64,000 nt of DNA from Cellulomonas hominis (GCF_901521055.1 NZ_CABEGA010000018.1:62001-126000); one strand, 5' to 3'. Positions 28,139 through 37,603 are shown, counted from the first letter of the stretch. Notes: a model not told the origin generated them from the sequence alone. A program made the numbers and translations.

Positions 28139-30805
28139 ATGGGCTCCCCGGTGCGGGGCTCCGTCCGGGAACTGCGCGAGCCGCCTTCGGGAGGGGGAGG
28201 CTCGCGGCGCCCGGCCGGGACCACGGAGCAACGCCTCCTGAGACCCCCACCTGCGCGCACCGTGCAGCGGCCGGGCGTCGACCGCCTGCTCGACGGCGAC
28301 CCCCAGGACCGGCTCACCGTCGTCGCGGCGGGTGCCGGCTGGGGCAAGTCCACCGCGGTCGCGTCCTGGGCGGCTGCGCAGCCCGGCCCGGTCGGCTGGA
28401 TCGCGCTCGACCCGCGGGACACGGTGCCCCAGGCGCTCGCGAGCCGGGTGCTCGAGGCCCTGCGCAGCAGCGGTGCGGTCCCGGCCGACCACGACCTGGC
28501 CCGGCTGCGGGTGCCGCCGACCAGCACCCCGGGCTTCGTCGCCCGCTGGGTGCGCGGCCTGGTGTCGCTGCCCGAGCCGGCGACCCTCGTCCTGGACGAC
28601 CTCGACGTGGTGCGCCACCGCAACGTCGTGCAGACGGTGCGGGACCTGCTCGCGGCGGACGTGCCGCTGCGCCTGGTGCTGCTGAGCCGCGCCGAGCCCT
28701 CGGTCGAGCGCCGGACCGCCACCCGGGTCGCCGCGGAGGACCTGGCGTTCACGGCGGCGGAGGTCCGCTCCCTGGCGGAGCTGGAGGGGATCGAGGTCTC
28801 GCCCCACGACGCCGGGCTGATACTCGAGCGCACCCGCGGCTGGCCGACCGGCGTCCGGATCGCCCTCAGCCGCCTGGCCCGCCTGCAGGCCGGCGACGTC
28901 GAGGCGGCGCTCGCGGACGCGCTCAACGACGACCGGGCGGTCGCCGACTACCTGGTCGACGAGGTCGTGGACCGCCAGGCGCCCGCGGTCCGGTCGTTCC
29001 TGCTGCGCTCCTCCGTCGTTCCGACGTTCACGCCCGAGCTCGCCCGCGCCCTGAGCCCGAGCGCCGCCCCCGCCCGGCTGCACGAGGCGCTGGCGGCCGC
29101 CCACGACTTCGTCGCCCCCGTGCAGGCCGACCGGGCCGCGCTGCGCTACCACCCGCTCCTGCGCGAGATCCTGCACACGACCCTGCGGGTCCGGGACCCC
29201 GCGGGGCACCAGGACGCGCACGCCTGCGCCGCCCGGTGGCTGCTGCGGCACGGGAGTCCCGTCGCCGCGCTGGACCACGCGACGGAGGCGGAGCACTGGG
29301 AGCTGCTCGGGCGGGTGCTGGCCGAGGCGGCGGCACCGCTCCTGGTCGGCCCCGGCCGCGAGGCGGTGCGCGAGGTGCTCGCGCAGCTGCCCTACGACGA
29401 GCTGCCGGCCGCCGAGTGGACCGAGCTGTGCGCGGCCGCGCTGGCGCTGGTGGACCGCGCCTACCCGGCGTGCCGGTCCCACGTGGCGCGCGCGCGGGCG
29501 GTGCGCGCCCGCGTCGACGACGTGCCCACGGCCGCCGACGTGCTGACGGACCTGTTCGACGCCGCGTCGGCGCGCGGGCTGGGGGACGTCACCGTGCAGG
29601 AGCGCGCGGCCACCTCGGCGCTCGACGCGTTGGCGCGGGTCGAGTGGCCCTTCCCGGCGTACGGCGGGTACCTGCGCAGCGCGCACGAGCTCCGTGGCTC
29701 CGCGCTGCTCTGGCACGGGGACGCGGCCGGCGCGCGCCGCGAGCTCGCCGCCTCCGTGGCGGAGGAGCCGGACGTCGTCGACTTCACGTCGCTCAGCGCG
29801 CGCGCCGCGCTCGCGCTCGCGCACGCGGCGCTCGGCGGTCTGGACGCGGCCGAGCGGGAGGCGCAGGCCGCGGTCGCGCTCGCCGCAGCCTCCGGCTGGA
29901 CGTCCTACACCTACGTCCGTCCCGCGTACGCCGCGCTCGCCTGGGTCGCGCTCCTGCGCGGTCGGTGGGGGGACGCCGACCGCGCCGTCGCCTACGGGTT
30001 CGCGGCGTGCGACGCCGGGGCGGACCCCACGTCCCTCGCGGCGCTGCAGGCGCTCCAGGTGCTGACCGCGGTCTCCCGCGGGCGGGTGCGTGCGGCGCGT
30101 GCGGCGTCCGACGGCGGCCGCGGCACCGGGCCGGCGGCGCCCCTGGTGGCCGACCTGCGGCTGCGGGGCGAGGTCGAGGTGGAGGGCGTGACGGGGGAGG
30201 GCCCGGCCCAGGGCGCCGGGGTGGTGCGGATCTCGTCGCCGCTGGAGGCGCTGACCGCCGGGCGGCGCTCGCTCGCGCGGGCCGACCTCGGTGGCGCGCG
30301 CCGGCACGCGCGGGTCGCGGCCGGGTGGGCCGCCGACCTCGGGGACCCCCTCACCGAGACGGAGGCGTGCCTCCTGCTGGCCGAGGTGGCCGAGCAGCGG
30401 CACGCGGCGGGCCTCGCCGAGGACCTGGTGCGGCGGGCGATGTCCGTGGCGTCGCCCGAGCGGCTGCTCCGGCCGTTCCTCTGCGGCGCCGGGCCGGGCG
30501 CCCGCGCGGCCCTCGGCCGGGTGCTGCCCGGCCGCACGGACCCCCTGGCGCGGGATGTGGCCGGGCGCCTGTCCACCCCGGCGCCCGTGACGGAGCCGGA
30601 GCCGCTGCCCGCCGTGCTCACCGACCGGGAGCTCACCGTGCTCGCCGCCCTGCCCAGCATGGCGAGCAACACGGAGATCGCCGAGGACCTGGTGGTCTCG
30701 GTCAACACGGTCAAGGCGCACCTGAAGTCGCTGTACCGCAAGCTCGACGTCCCGACGCGGCGCGCCGCCGTGGCCCGGGGGCGCGAGCTCGGCCTGCTGC
30801 CCTGA
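28139..30805 (+). CDS. MalT/LAL-type LuxR transcriptional regulator 1
   Basis: This 888-residue regulator has an N-terminal ATPase of the STAND/MalT type (Walker A GAGWGKST at about residues 65-72, Walker B-like TLVLDDLDVV, and RGWPTGVRIAL). A long helical TPR-like middle follows, then a C-terminal LuxR helix-turn-helix (LTDRELTVLAAL, TEIAEDLVVSVNTVKAHLKS, about residues 826-885). Proteins of this class multimerise on ATP and an inducer, then activate transcription. The inducer is unknown. A second paralogue is at 37878. The gene is convergent with the membrane gene at 30821. Confidence 0.9.
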   Translation: MGSPVRGSVRELREPPSGGGGSRRPAGTTEQRLLRPPPARTVQRPGVDRLLDGDPQDRLTVVAAGAGWGKSTAVASWAAAQPGPVGWIALDPRDTVPQALASRVLEALRSSGAVPADHDLARLRVPPTSTPGFVARWVRGLVSLPEPATLVLDDLDVVRHRNVVQTVRDLLAADVPLRLVLLSRAEPSVERRTATRVAAEDLAFTAAEVRSLAELEGIEVSPHDAGLILERTRGWPTGVRIALSRLARLQAGDVEAALADALNDDRAVADYLVDEVVDRQAPAVRSFLLRSSVVPTFTPELARALSPSAAPARLHEALAAAHDFVAPVQADRAALRYHPLLREILHTTLRVRDPAGHQDAHACAARWLLRHGSPVAALDHATEAEHWELLGRVLAEAAAPLLVGPGREAVREVLAQLPYDELPAAEWTELCAAALALVDRAYPACRSHVARARAVRARVDDVPTAADVLTDLFDAASARGLGDVTVQERAATSALDALARVEWPFPAYGGYLRSAHELRGSALLWHGDAAGARRELAASVAEEPDVVDFTSLSARAALALAHAALGGLDAAEREAQAAVALAAASGWTSYTYVRPAYAALAWVALLRGRWGDADRAVAYGFAACDAGADPTSLAALQALQVLTAVSRGRVRAARAASDGGRGTGPAAPLVADLRLRGEVEVEGVTGEGPAQGAGVVRISSPLEALTAGRRSLARADLGGARRHARVAAGWAADLGDPLTETEACLLLAEVAEQRHAAGLAEDLVRRAMSVASPERLLRPFLCGAGPGARAALGRVLPGRTDPLARDVAGRLSTPAPVTEPEPLPAVLTDRELTVLAALPSMASNTEIAEDLVVSVNTVKAHLKSLYRKLDVPTRRAAVARGRELGLLP

Positions 30806-30820
30806 GACCGGCGCGGGACG

Positions 30821-31318
30821 TCAGTGCAGCAGCGTGTACTTGAGCACCACCATGGCCACGCCCAGCAGCCCCGTCCCGGCGGCGGACAGCACCCGGGCGG
30901 CCCCGCTCATGCCCCCGGCCGTGCTCATCCGCCACCCGACGACGACCAGCAGCACCACGTTGGCGACCAGCGCGAGCCGCACGCCGAGGCCCGTCGAGAC
31001 GCCCAGCGCCGCCTCCACCACCAGGATCGCCACGGGCACGAGGCAGGCGGCCACCAGCGGCAGGCCGTCCTGCAGCACCTCGCGGCGCTCGTGGGGGTGC
31101 AGCGGCCTGCCCTCGTGCGTGCGCAGCGCGATCCAGTGCGCGTAGGACTCCGCCGCCCAGTACACGAGCAGCGTCCCCGCGAGCACGACGGCGAGCCGGG
31201 CCAGCCCGAGGGCCTCCGGGGCTGCGGCCAGGACGGAGCCGGCCACGACGAGCCCGTACAGGTGCGAGGCGCGGCGGCGCACCGCCCGGGGCTGCGCCTG
31301 CCGCGCGGTGCCCGCCAC
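30821..31318 (-). CDS. four-helix membrane protein
   Basis: The 165-residue protein has four hydrophobic segments (about residues 22-42, 44-58, 91-112 and 114-130, with a further one near the C-terminus) and a His/Arg-rich cytosolic loop (HWIALRTHEGRPLHPHERREV). I do not recognise a family with certainty. The GTG start lies 12 bases after the stop of the DUF1269 gene on the same strand, so both form an operon controlled from site d. A role linked to the DUF1269 protein is inferred from that arrangement only. Confidence 0.7.
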   Translation of the reverse strand: MAGTARQAQPRAVRRRASHLYGLVVAGSVLAAAPEALGLARLAVVLAGTLLVYWAAESYAHWIALRTHEGRPLHPHERREVLQDGLPLVAACLVPVAILVVEAALGVSTGLGVRLALVANVVLLVVVGWRMSTAGGMSGAARVLSAAGTGLLGVAMVVLKYTLLH

Positions 31319-31330
31319 GCGCCCCGCCGC

Positions 31331-31813
31331 TCAGCCGAACGTCTCGAGCAGCAGGTCGCGCTCCGCCTGGGTGAGGTTCGTCGACACGAGCCGGGAGCCG
31401 AGCCCGTGGAACCGCTCGCCGAGCCGGTCCATGTCGGCGTCCTGGGTCACCGTGAGCAGGAGGGACGTGCCCTCGGTGGTCTCGTCCTTGAGCCGGGTGA
31501 GGTCGTCCTCGTTGATCCCGACGCCCTCGACGGACTTCGCGAGCGCCCCGATCCCGGCACCCGCGGCCGCGCCGAGCAGCGGCGCGAAGAACAGCCCGCC
31601 GACGAGGAGGCCCCACAGGGCGCCCCAGCCCGCCTTGCGCTTGCCCTCGTCGTGCTGGTGGTGCAGCTCGGGACGCTTCTCGCCCACGGGCCAGGACACC
31701 ACCGCTGAGTCGACGACCTTCACCAGGCCGTCGTCCTGGGCGGCGTGCAGGGCGCCGAGAGCCTTGTCCGCTCCCTCGGGGGTGTCGAACTTCCACGCGG
31801 TGAACGTCGTCAT
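31331..31813 (-). CDS. DUF1269 protein 1
   Basis: The 160-residue protein follows the DUF1269 layout: an N-terminal strand-helix part (TTFTAWKFDTPEGADKALGAL), a basic linker, a central Gly/Ala-rich hydrophobic hairpin (GALWGLLVGGLFFAPLLGAAAGAGIGAL) that could insert in the membrane, and a C-terminal part with TSLLLTV and LVSTNLTQAERDLL. The family is of unknown function. I use the second ATG (31813), placed 6 bases after GAGGAG; the ATG at 31819 abuts the ribosome binding site. It is the most diverged of three DUF1269 genes here. Site d is 70 bases upstream. Confidence 0.88.
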   Translation of the reverse strand: MTTFTAWKFDTPEGADKALGALHAAQDDGLVKVVDSAVVSWPVGEKRPELHHQHDEGKRKAGWGALWGLLVGGLFFAPLLGAAAGAGIGALAKSVEGVGINEDDLTRLKDETTEGTSLLLTVTQDADMDRLGERFHGLGSRLVSTNLTQAERDLLLETFG

Positions 31814-31874
31814 GGCCATCTCCTCGTTCGGTGCCGGCGGATGTCACTGTCCCGCCGGAGGCCCGGCGTCCGGC

Positions 31875-31891
31875 TCACCCGCGACGGGTGA
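31875..31891. promoter_or_regulatory. island palindrome, site d
   Basis: TCACCC-GCGAC-GGGTGA, perfect arms; even the spacer ends pair (G...C). Its centre is 70 bases before the start of DUF1269 gene 1 on the minus strand. Confidence 0.7.
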
Positions 31892-31928
31892 CCACGGACG
31901 CCGGGTCCTGCGGGCGTGCACGTGCTGG

Positions 31929-32426
31929 TCAGGCGGTCTCGCTGAACGCGTCGCGCAGTCGGGCCTCGTCCTCGTCGGACAGGTTCGTCTGGATCAGCTC
32001 GCCGTGGACGCCCTGCTCGCTCAGCGTGCCGAAGACCCTGTCGCCCACGGCGCCGCTGGACAGGAGGAAGAGCGCGGACGTGCCGGGGGTGACCTTGCTG
32101 CGGACGGAGGCGATGAAGTCGTCGTCGATGCCGACGTCGGCCAGCGCCCCGCCGAGCGCGCCCGCGGCCGCGCCGATCGCCGCGCCGAGCAGCGGGATGA
32201 AGAAGAGCAGGCCGAACAGCATGCCCCAGAAGGTGCCCCCGAGGGCCCCCGCGGCGGTGAGGCTGTTCGACTGCCGGGTCTTCGGCTTCTTCTTGCCGAG
32301 CTCCCACGACACGGTGGCCGCGTCGTGCACCTGGATGAGCTGCTGCTTCTGCAGGTCGAGCAGGGCGGCCTCCGCCCGCTCCGCCCCGTCGGGGGTCTCG
32401 AACTTCCACACGCTGAGAGTGGCCAC
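31929..32426 (-). CDS. DUF1269 protein 2
   Basis: The 165-residue DUF1269 protein begins MATLSVWKFETPDGAERAE and has the central hairpin GTFWGMLFGLLFFIPLLGAAIGAAAGALGGAL interrupted by no charged residue (residues about 64-96). A C-terminal part with TSALFLLSS and LIQTNLSDEDEA follows. By eye it is about 80 percent identical, without gaps, to the gene at 41192, so the two are recent paralogues. The GTG start has AAGGAG 7 bases upstream. It is monocistronic, and site e is 73 bases upstream. Confidence 0.88.
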   Translation of the reverse strand: MATLSVWKFETPDGAERAEAALLDLQKQQLIQVHDAATVSWELGKKKPKTRQSNSLTAAGALGGTFWGMLFGLLFFIPLLGAAIGAAAGALGGALADVGIDDDFIASVRSKVTPGTSALFLLSSGAVGDRVFGTLSEQGVHGELIQTNLSDEDEARLRDAFSETA

Positions 32427-32490
32427 CGTGGTCTCCTTGTCCGGATCGCGACTGACGCCACCAGCGTCGTCGCCCTCCGGCGTCCCCGCC

Positions 32491-32507
32491 TCACCCGTAC
32501 CGGATGT
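32491..32507. promoter_or_regulatory. island palindrome, site e
   Basis: TCACCC-GTACC-GGATGT; one arm matches fully, the other 4 of 6. Its centre is 73 bases before the DUF1269 gene 2 start (minus strand). Confidence 0.55.
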
Positions 32508-32531
32508 CCCGGCACCCGCGTGGGCGCGCCC

Positions 32532-34223
32532 TCACCCGTCGGCGGCCAGCGCCCCCTGCAGCTGCGCCGTGCTCGCGTCGTCCCACCCGTCCGGGGCGGC
32601 CACGGACGCCCACGCCGCCGCGAGCTGCCCGTCGTAGTTGTGCCCGTGACCGTCGGGGACGGACTTCGCGTTGACGAGGTCGAACGTCAGCTGCCAGAAC
32701 GACACGAACGGGTACCAGGTCATCGTCGGGCCGCTCCGGTCCGGCGCGGGCTCGGTGGACCAGTCCGGGCGCTCGAGGAGGAGCGCCGGCCCCCACCAGA
32801 CGATCGGGTCGGACCGGTGCTGCAGGTACAGGACCCGCGGGTCCTCCCAGGGCGCGTCGGGCACGCCGACGTCGCCCGTCTCGTCCGCGAACCGCACCAC
32901 GAGCCCGCTGGCGTAGACCGGCGCCGTCTCGGGCGTGCCCGGGTCCCGGCGCTCCACCAGCGCCCGCCAGACCTCGTTGGCGTGCGGGGGACCGACCCAC
33001 AGCACGCCGTCGGTGCGCTCGCGGATGTCCGCCAGGGAGTCGTACACGCTCTCCGAGCCGAACGACCCGAGGCTCTCGCCGTACGCGAGCAGCCGTGGCC
33101 GGTCGCCGGCCGGGAGCGCGTCGAGCCGGGACTCGAGCGCCGTGAACAGCGCCTGCGCCTCGTCCTCGGCCCGCACGCGGTCGACCAGGAAGGAGAGCCA
33201 GCTCGGCAGGTAGGAGTACTGGGTGGCGACGGTCGCGGTGTCCCCGCCGTACATCAGCTCGAGCGGCTCGACGGCCGCCTCGTTCACCCAGCCGCTCCCG
33301 GTCGTCGTCACGACGAGCAGCACCTCGCGCTCGAAGGCACCGGTCCGCTCGAGCTCGGCGACGGCGACCTCGGCCCGGCCCGCGGGGTCCGCGGCGGTGT
33401 CCAGCCCGGCGTACACGCGGATCGGGTCCGCGACGGCGCCCGCGGGGGAGGCGGCGAGCGCCTCGGGCGACGGGCCCTGCGCCACGAACCGGCGGCCCTC
33501 GCGCCCGAGCGTGTCCCACGCGGCGAGGGAACCGGGCGACCCGGACCGGCCGGCGTCCTGCGGCTGCTCGACGCCGGGGTGGTCCTCCGTGTTCGCCGCG
33601 GCGAACACCTCGTCGACCACCGACAGCACCCGCGTCAGCACCACGTCGTTCAGCACGGTCAGCACGGCCAGCCCGACGAGGACCGCACCGACGACGCTCG
33701 CCACGACCCCGGGCAGCCGGAGCCGTCGCCGCAGGAACCCCGCGACGGCCCGGCTCACGAGGCGGATCCCGCGCGCCACGGCGATCAGGACCGCGGCGAC
33801 GAGGACCAGCACGGGGGCCGCCCGCAGCCAGCCGGACGTCGTGGTGGCCGGCATGCCCATGGCGTCGGTGAGCTCCCGCTGCCACCGGGCCGCGACGGCG
33901 AGCACGATCAGCAGCGCCGCAGCCCCGGCGAGGCACAGGGCCGGCACGACCCACCGGCGCGCCTGCGGCGGGACGCGCGCGTCGACGCGGGCGACCAGCG
34001 CACGCCACCGTGACGACCGCCGCAGCAGCCACGCCAGGAGGACGCCGACGCCGTAGCCGATGGCGCCCGAGATGCCGGAGACCAGGCCCTGGAAGAGCCA
34101 GTCGCGCGGCAGCAGGGACGGCGTCATGGCGAGGACCGCGAACACCACGCCGACCACGAGGCCGCCGCCGTGCAGGGGCCGGGGCCGGAGACGTCTGCGC
34201 CGTGGACCCTCGTCTGCCGTCAT
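32532..34223 (-). CDS. membrane-anchored alpha/beta hydrolase (Abhydrolase_9 type)
   Basis: The 563-residue protein has an N-terminal membrane part with about five helices (residues 20-210) and a C-terminal extracytoplasmic or cytosolic alpha/beta hydrolase part. The hydrolase shows VLLVVTTTGSGWV, the nucleophile elbow YGESLGSFGSE (about residues 388-398) and a late His in VPDGHGHNYDG. This two-part layout matches the Abhydrolase_9 family of actinobacterial membrane hydrolases of unknown substrate. The ATG at 34223 is followed by a basic stretch (RRRRLRPR) consistent with a cytosolic N-terminus. It is divergent from the small gene at 34358 with site f between them. Confidence 0.88.
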   Translation of the reverse strand: MTADEGPRRRRLRPRPLHGGGLVVGVVFAVLAMTPSLLPRDWLFQGLVSGISGAIGYGVGVLLAWLLRRSSRWRALVARVDARVPPQARRWVVPALCLAGAAALLIVLAVAARWQRELTDAMGMPATTTSGWLRAAPVLVLVAAVLIAVARGIRLVSRAVAGFLRRRLRLPGVVASVVGAVLVGLAVLTVLNDVVLTRVLSVVDEVFAAANTEDHPGVEQPQDAGRSGSPGSLAAWDTLGREGRRFVAQGPSPEALAASPAGAVADPIRVYAGLDTAADPAGRAEVAVAELERTGAFEREVLLVVTTTGSGWVNEAAVEPLELMYGGDTATVATQYSYLPSWLSFLVDRVRAEDEAQALFTALESRLDALPAGDRPRLLAYGESLGSFGSESVYDSLADIRERTDGVLWVGPPHANEVWRALVERRDPGTPETAPVYASGLVVRFADETGDVGVPDAPWEDPRVLYLQHRSDPIVWWGPALLLERPDWSTEPAPDRSGPTMTWYPFVSFWQLTFDLVNAKSVPDGHGHNYDGQLAAAWASVAAPDGWDDASTAQLQGALAADG

Positions 34224-34275
34224 CCCGCGGACGCTACCGGGTGTTCGACCGCCGCACGCCTGCGCGCCGGGGGAG

Positions 34276-34292
34276 TCACCCGCGGCGCATGA
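34276..34292. promoter_or_regulatory. island palindrome, site f
   Basis: TCACCC-GCGGC-GCATGA; the right arm has one change. It is centred 61 bases before the Abhydrolase_9 gene (minus) and 74 before the small gene (plus), so one site may serve both. Confidence 0.6.
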
Positions 34293-34357
34293 GGACTCCG
34301 GGAGCGCCGGGGCGGCACGCTGGCCGTAGGACGACGCGCACGCTCACGGGAGCAGCC

Positions 34358-34564
34358 ATGCTGTACCACATCCGGGTCGTCGGACCGGAGCACGAGCTCG
34401 ACGACCTGCGCGACTTCGCGGACATCGTCTCCGCCCCGACGCAGGACGGCGCGATCCTCTCGTGCCAGGTGCCGGACCACTCGGGGCTCACCGGTGTGGT
34501 GGCGCTGCTCGGGGACCTGGGCATCGACATCGCCGAGCTGCGCCGGGTGCCCGAGCTGCGCTGA
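34358..34564 (+). CDS. small uncharacterised protein, ACT-like pattern
   Basis: The 68-residue protein (starts MLYHIRVVGPEHELDDL, ends ELRRVPELR) alternates strands and helices in the order strand-helix-strand-strand-helix-strand, as in ferredoxin-like or ACT folds. I do not recognise a named family. The ATG has GGGAG 6-7 bases upstream. Its stop is 2 bases from the stop of the convergent SulP gene. Short length and good spacing support a real gene; site f upstream ties it to the island. Confidence 0.65.
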   Translation: MLYHIRVVGPEHELDDLRDFADIVSAPTQDGAILSCQVPDHSGLTGVVALLGDLGIDIAELRRVPELR

Positions 34565-34566
34565 CC

Positions 34567-36273
34567 TTAGTCCTCGGGCCGCTCCGCCGTGACGGCCTCG
34601 TCGACGGTCCGGTACCGCTCCGGCGGCGGGCCGTCTCCGTCGGCGGCGACGGCCCGCAGCATGTCCCGGACCTGCCCCACGTCCTCGGCGACGACGAGCC
34701 GGGCGCCCGCGCGCCGCAGGTCCCGCCCCAGCAGCGCGAGCATCTCCGCCGCCGCGCTGTCCACGAACGGGACGGTCCGCGCGTCCAGGACGACGAGCCG
34801 CGGCTGCTGCTCGCGCGCGAGCGACCGGACGGCGGAGCGCACCGTGTCGGCGTTCGCGAAGAACAGGCCCGCGTCGACCCGCACGACGAGCACGCCCGGC
34901 ACCGGTGCCCCCGGCGCGCGCCCGAGGGCGACCCGCCGCGCGACGTCCACCCAGGTGCCGTGCTCGTCCCGCACCAGCACGGCGACGTGCGGCCGCGACG
35001 CCCGCGCCAGCAGCAGGAACAGCGACAGCACCACGCCGACGACGAGGCCCGGCAGCGTGTCGAGGACCAGCACGCCGAGCAGCGCGGCCAGGGCGGCGTA
35101 CGCGTCGTACCGCGCGGCGTTGCCGTACAGGCCGCGCCCCGTCGCCCCCGCCAGCGCCCACAGCCGGCGCAGTGCGGCCACGTCGACCAGCTCCACGACC
35201 GCCGCGATGACGACCGCCGCCAACGCAGCCTCGGGCAGCGGCTCGAACAACGGCGTGAGCAGCAGCAGGGTCGCGAGCGTGAGCGCCGCCGCGGTCATCC
35301 CGGACAGCTGGCTGCGCGCGCCGGCGCCGCCGTTGACGGCCGTCTTGGACAGGCTGCCGTTGACGACCATCCCCGACACCAGCCCCGAGCCCACGTTCGC
35401 CAGGCCCATGCCCAGCAGCTCGCGGTCCGGGTCGATGTCGTACCCGGCCCGGTCGGCGTAGGCCCGGGCCGCGCCGAGCGCCTCCGCGAAGCCGACGAGC
35501 ACCACGCCCGCCGCCGGTCCGACGAGCTCGCCGTAGGTCGACAGGTCGAGGTCGGGCAGGCCCAGCGGCGGCAGCCCCGGCTCGATGGGTCCGACGACCT
35601 GCACGCCCGCGTCCTGCAGGCCGAGGGTCAGCACGGCGACGACCCCGAGGGCCACGACCACCAGGGCGCCCGGCACCCGGGGGGCGTAGCGGCGCAGCAG
35701 GAGCACGACCGCGAGGCACGCGGCGCCCAGCACCGTCGTGACGACGTCGAGGTCGGGCAGGCCGCGCACGACGGCGACGGACTTCTCCAGGAAGCTCCCC
35801 TCGCCCTTCTCGATCCCGAGCAGCGCGGGCACCTGGCCGACGATGATGGTCAGCGCCAGCCCGACGATGAAGCCCTTGAGCACCGGCGCGGAGATGAACG
35901 CGGCCAGGAACCCCGCCCGCAGCAGGGCCGCGAGCAGGCAGAGCAGGCCCGTGACGAGCGCGGTCGCGGAGGTCAGGGCGAGGTAGGCGGCGTCGTCCCC
36001 CGGACGGAAGGCCGCCACCACGCCGGCGGACAGCGCGGCCGTCGCGGACATGGGCCCGACCACCAGGTGCCGCGAGCTGCCGGCGGCCGCGTACAGCACG
36101 AGCGACGGCACGGCCGCGTACAGCCCCACCACGGGGTCCACCCCGGCGATCGTCGCGTAGGCCAGCGACTCGGGGACGAGCACCGCCCAGACCGTCAGCC
36201 CCGCGAGGAGGTCGCGGGAGAGCCACGCGCGGCGGTAGCCGGCGAGGGAGGGGAACACCCGGGGTCGCACCAT
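34567..36273 (-). CDS. SulP-family anion transporter with STAS domain
   Basis: The 568-residue transporter has ten or more membrane helices with SulP hallmarks (VPESLAYATIAGVDPVVGLYAA near the N-terminus; LVVGPMSATAALSAG; GLVSGMVVNGSLSKTAVN) and a C-terminal STAS domain from about residue 445 (VLVVRVDAGLFFANAD; PFVDSAAAEMLALL). SulP proteins move sulfate, bicarbonate or other anions; the substrate here cannot be told. The ATG follows AAGGGA and starts 10 bases after the stop of the DUF1254-type gene, so the two form one operon downstream of site g. Confidence 0.9.
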   Translation of the reverse strand: MVRPRVFPSLAGYRRAWLSRDLLAGLTVWAVLVPESLAYATIAGVDPVVGLYAAVPSLVLYAAAGSSRHLVVGPMSATAALSAGVVAAFRPGDDAAYLALTSATALVTGLLCLLAALLRAGFLAAFISAPVLKGFIVGLALTIIVGQVPALLGIEKGEGSFLEKSVAVVRGLPDLDVVTTVLGAACLAVVLLLRRYAPRVPGALVVVALGVVAVLTLGLQDAGVQVVGPIEPGLPPLGLPDLDLSTYGELVGPAAGVVLVGFAEALGAARAYADRAGYDIDPDRELLGMGLANVGSGLVSGMVVNGSLSKTAVNGGAGARSQLSGMTAAALTLATLLLLTPLFEPLPEAALAAVVIAAVVELVDVAALRRLWALAGATGRGLYGNAARYDAYAALAALLGVLVLDTLPGLVVGVVLSLFLLLARASRPHVAVLVRDEHGTWVDVARRVALGRAPGAPVPGVLVVRVDAGLFFANADTVRSAVRSLAREQQPRLVVLDARTVPFVDSAAAEMLALLGRDLRRAGARLVVAEDVGQVRDMLRAVAADGDGPPPERYRTVDEAVTAERPED

Positions 36274-36283
36274 GGAGGTCCCT

Positions 36284-37603
36284 TCAGGGCAGCGCGCGGA
36301 GCACGGGCGGGACCCACTCGCCGTGCACCGCGGCGGGCTCGGGGGCGTACAGGCGGGCGGTCACCCGGAACGCGCCCGGTGACGTGCGGACCCAGCGGGC
36401 GTGCCCGCCGGCGTCCGCGGGCGGGTGCGGCTGGAGGGCGAACGTCGTCGGCCCGGGCGGGTGCGCGCCCTGCTGGTCCGGCGGGTCCGATCCGCCGCCC
36501 ACCCACCCGTGCGGCCCCGGCCCGAGCGGCGCACCGGACGGTTCGGCGTGCACGGCCAGCGACCACCCGAGGCGCGCCGGTGGCGGTCGCCGGAAGGTCA
36601 GGGAGTACGGCCGGTCCCCGTGGAGCGGCTCGCCGTCGAGGTCGCGCCAGCGCACCGTCAGCGTCTCCTGCGGGCTCGGCGCGTGCAGCTCACGAGCGGC
36701 GGAGACCGCGCGGCCGAGGCGGGCGCCGTCCGTGCCGTCGGTGTCGTCGGCGACGCACGCCGTCGTGTGCGGGCTGGGCTGCCGGGCGAGCGCGTCCTGG
36801 AGGACCGCGGCGCCCAGTGCCACGCCCCGGGCCACGAGGGCGTGCTCGGCCCGGGAGCCGGGGACGGTGCTGCCGCGGGGCGCGCCCAGCCGTGCGGCGC
36901 GGGCGAGGAGCTCCCGGTCCGCGCGGCCCGGGTCGCCGCCCAGGCCGGTCGCGAACGCCAGGTAGTCCAGGAACCCCGTGCCGCGCGCGCGGTCCTCGTC
37001 CCACGGCAGCCAGGCGGGCGGGGGGACGGGGCGCGGCGGAGCGCCCCCGGTGAGCTCGTGCAGCGGGGCCAGCCGCAGGGCGCCCCGCAGCGCCTCCGCC
37101 CCCGTCGCCCCGCCGGGGCCGGGCACCGCGACCCGGCCGAGCAGCCGCACGATGTCGGATCGGGTGTGCAGCGCGCCCGTCAGCCCCGGCGGCAGGGTCC
37201 CGCTCCACCGCGGTCCGACCACGGCCCACGTGGCGGCGTGCTGCCCGGTGCGCACGACCCCGAGCCGCCCGACCTCGCGCGCGAACAGGTCCGTCAGCTC
37301 GACGCCTACGTACCGGCCCTCGGGGACCGCGGGGTGGCTCAGGACCACGGGCTCGGCGCGCAGGTCCAGCCACGCCTCGCAGAGGAGCACCCCGGGGTCG
37401 GCCCAGGGGGGCGCACCGCCGCGGGCCGACGGCGACGGCGTGTGCGTCAGCGCGCCGAGCGGGCGGGAGCCCGCCACCACCTGCTCGTGCAGCAGCGCGT
37501 ACGTCATCAGCACCGGCCACGCGAGCACGTAGGCGTCCGCGACCGTCCTGACCGTGTCCGCGTCCGCGTCGGCCCGGCCAGGGCCGGACGGGCGTGCGCC
37601 CAT
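36284..37603 (-). CDS. DUF1254/DUF1214 protein 1
   Basis: The 439-residue protein begins with a DUF1254-type part (VADAYVLAWPVLMTYALLHEQV; PWADPGVLLCEAWLDLRAEPVVL) and ends with a DUF1214-type beta-rich part (YSLTFRRPPPARLGWSLAV; FRVTARLYAPEPA). The family is widespread and without settled function. It lacks the signal peptide seen in many members. The start could be ATG 37603 or GTG 37612, both near purine-rich sequence; I chose the ATG. A second, better-preserved paralogue is at 41890. It heads an operon with the SulP gene. Confidence 0.8.
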   Translation of the reverse strand: MGARPSGPGRADADADTVRTVADAYVLAWPVLMTYALLHEQVVAGSRPLGALTHTPSPSARGGAPPWADPGVLLCEAWLDLRAEPVVLSHPAVPEGRYVGVELTDLFAREVGRLGVVRTGQHAATWAVVGPRWSGTLPPGLTGALHTRSDIVRLLGRVAVPGPGGATGAEALRGALRLAPLHELTGGAPPRPVPPPAWLPWDEDRARGTGFLDYLAFATGLGGDPGRADRELLARAARLGAPRGSTVPGSRAEHALVARGVALGAAVLQDALARQPSPHTTACVADDTDGTDGARLGRAVSAARELHAPSPQETLTVRWRDLDGEPLHGDRPYSLTFRRPPPARLGWSLAVHAEPSGAPLGPGPHGWVGGGSDPPDQQGAHPPGPTTFALQPHPPADAGGHARWVRTSPGAFRVTARLYAPEPAAVHGEWVPPVLRALP

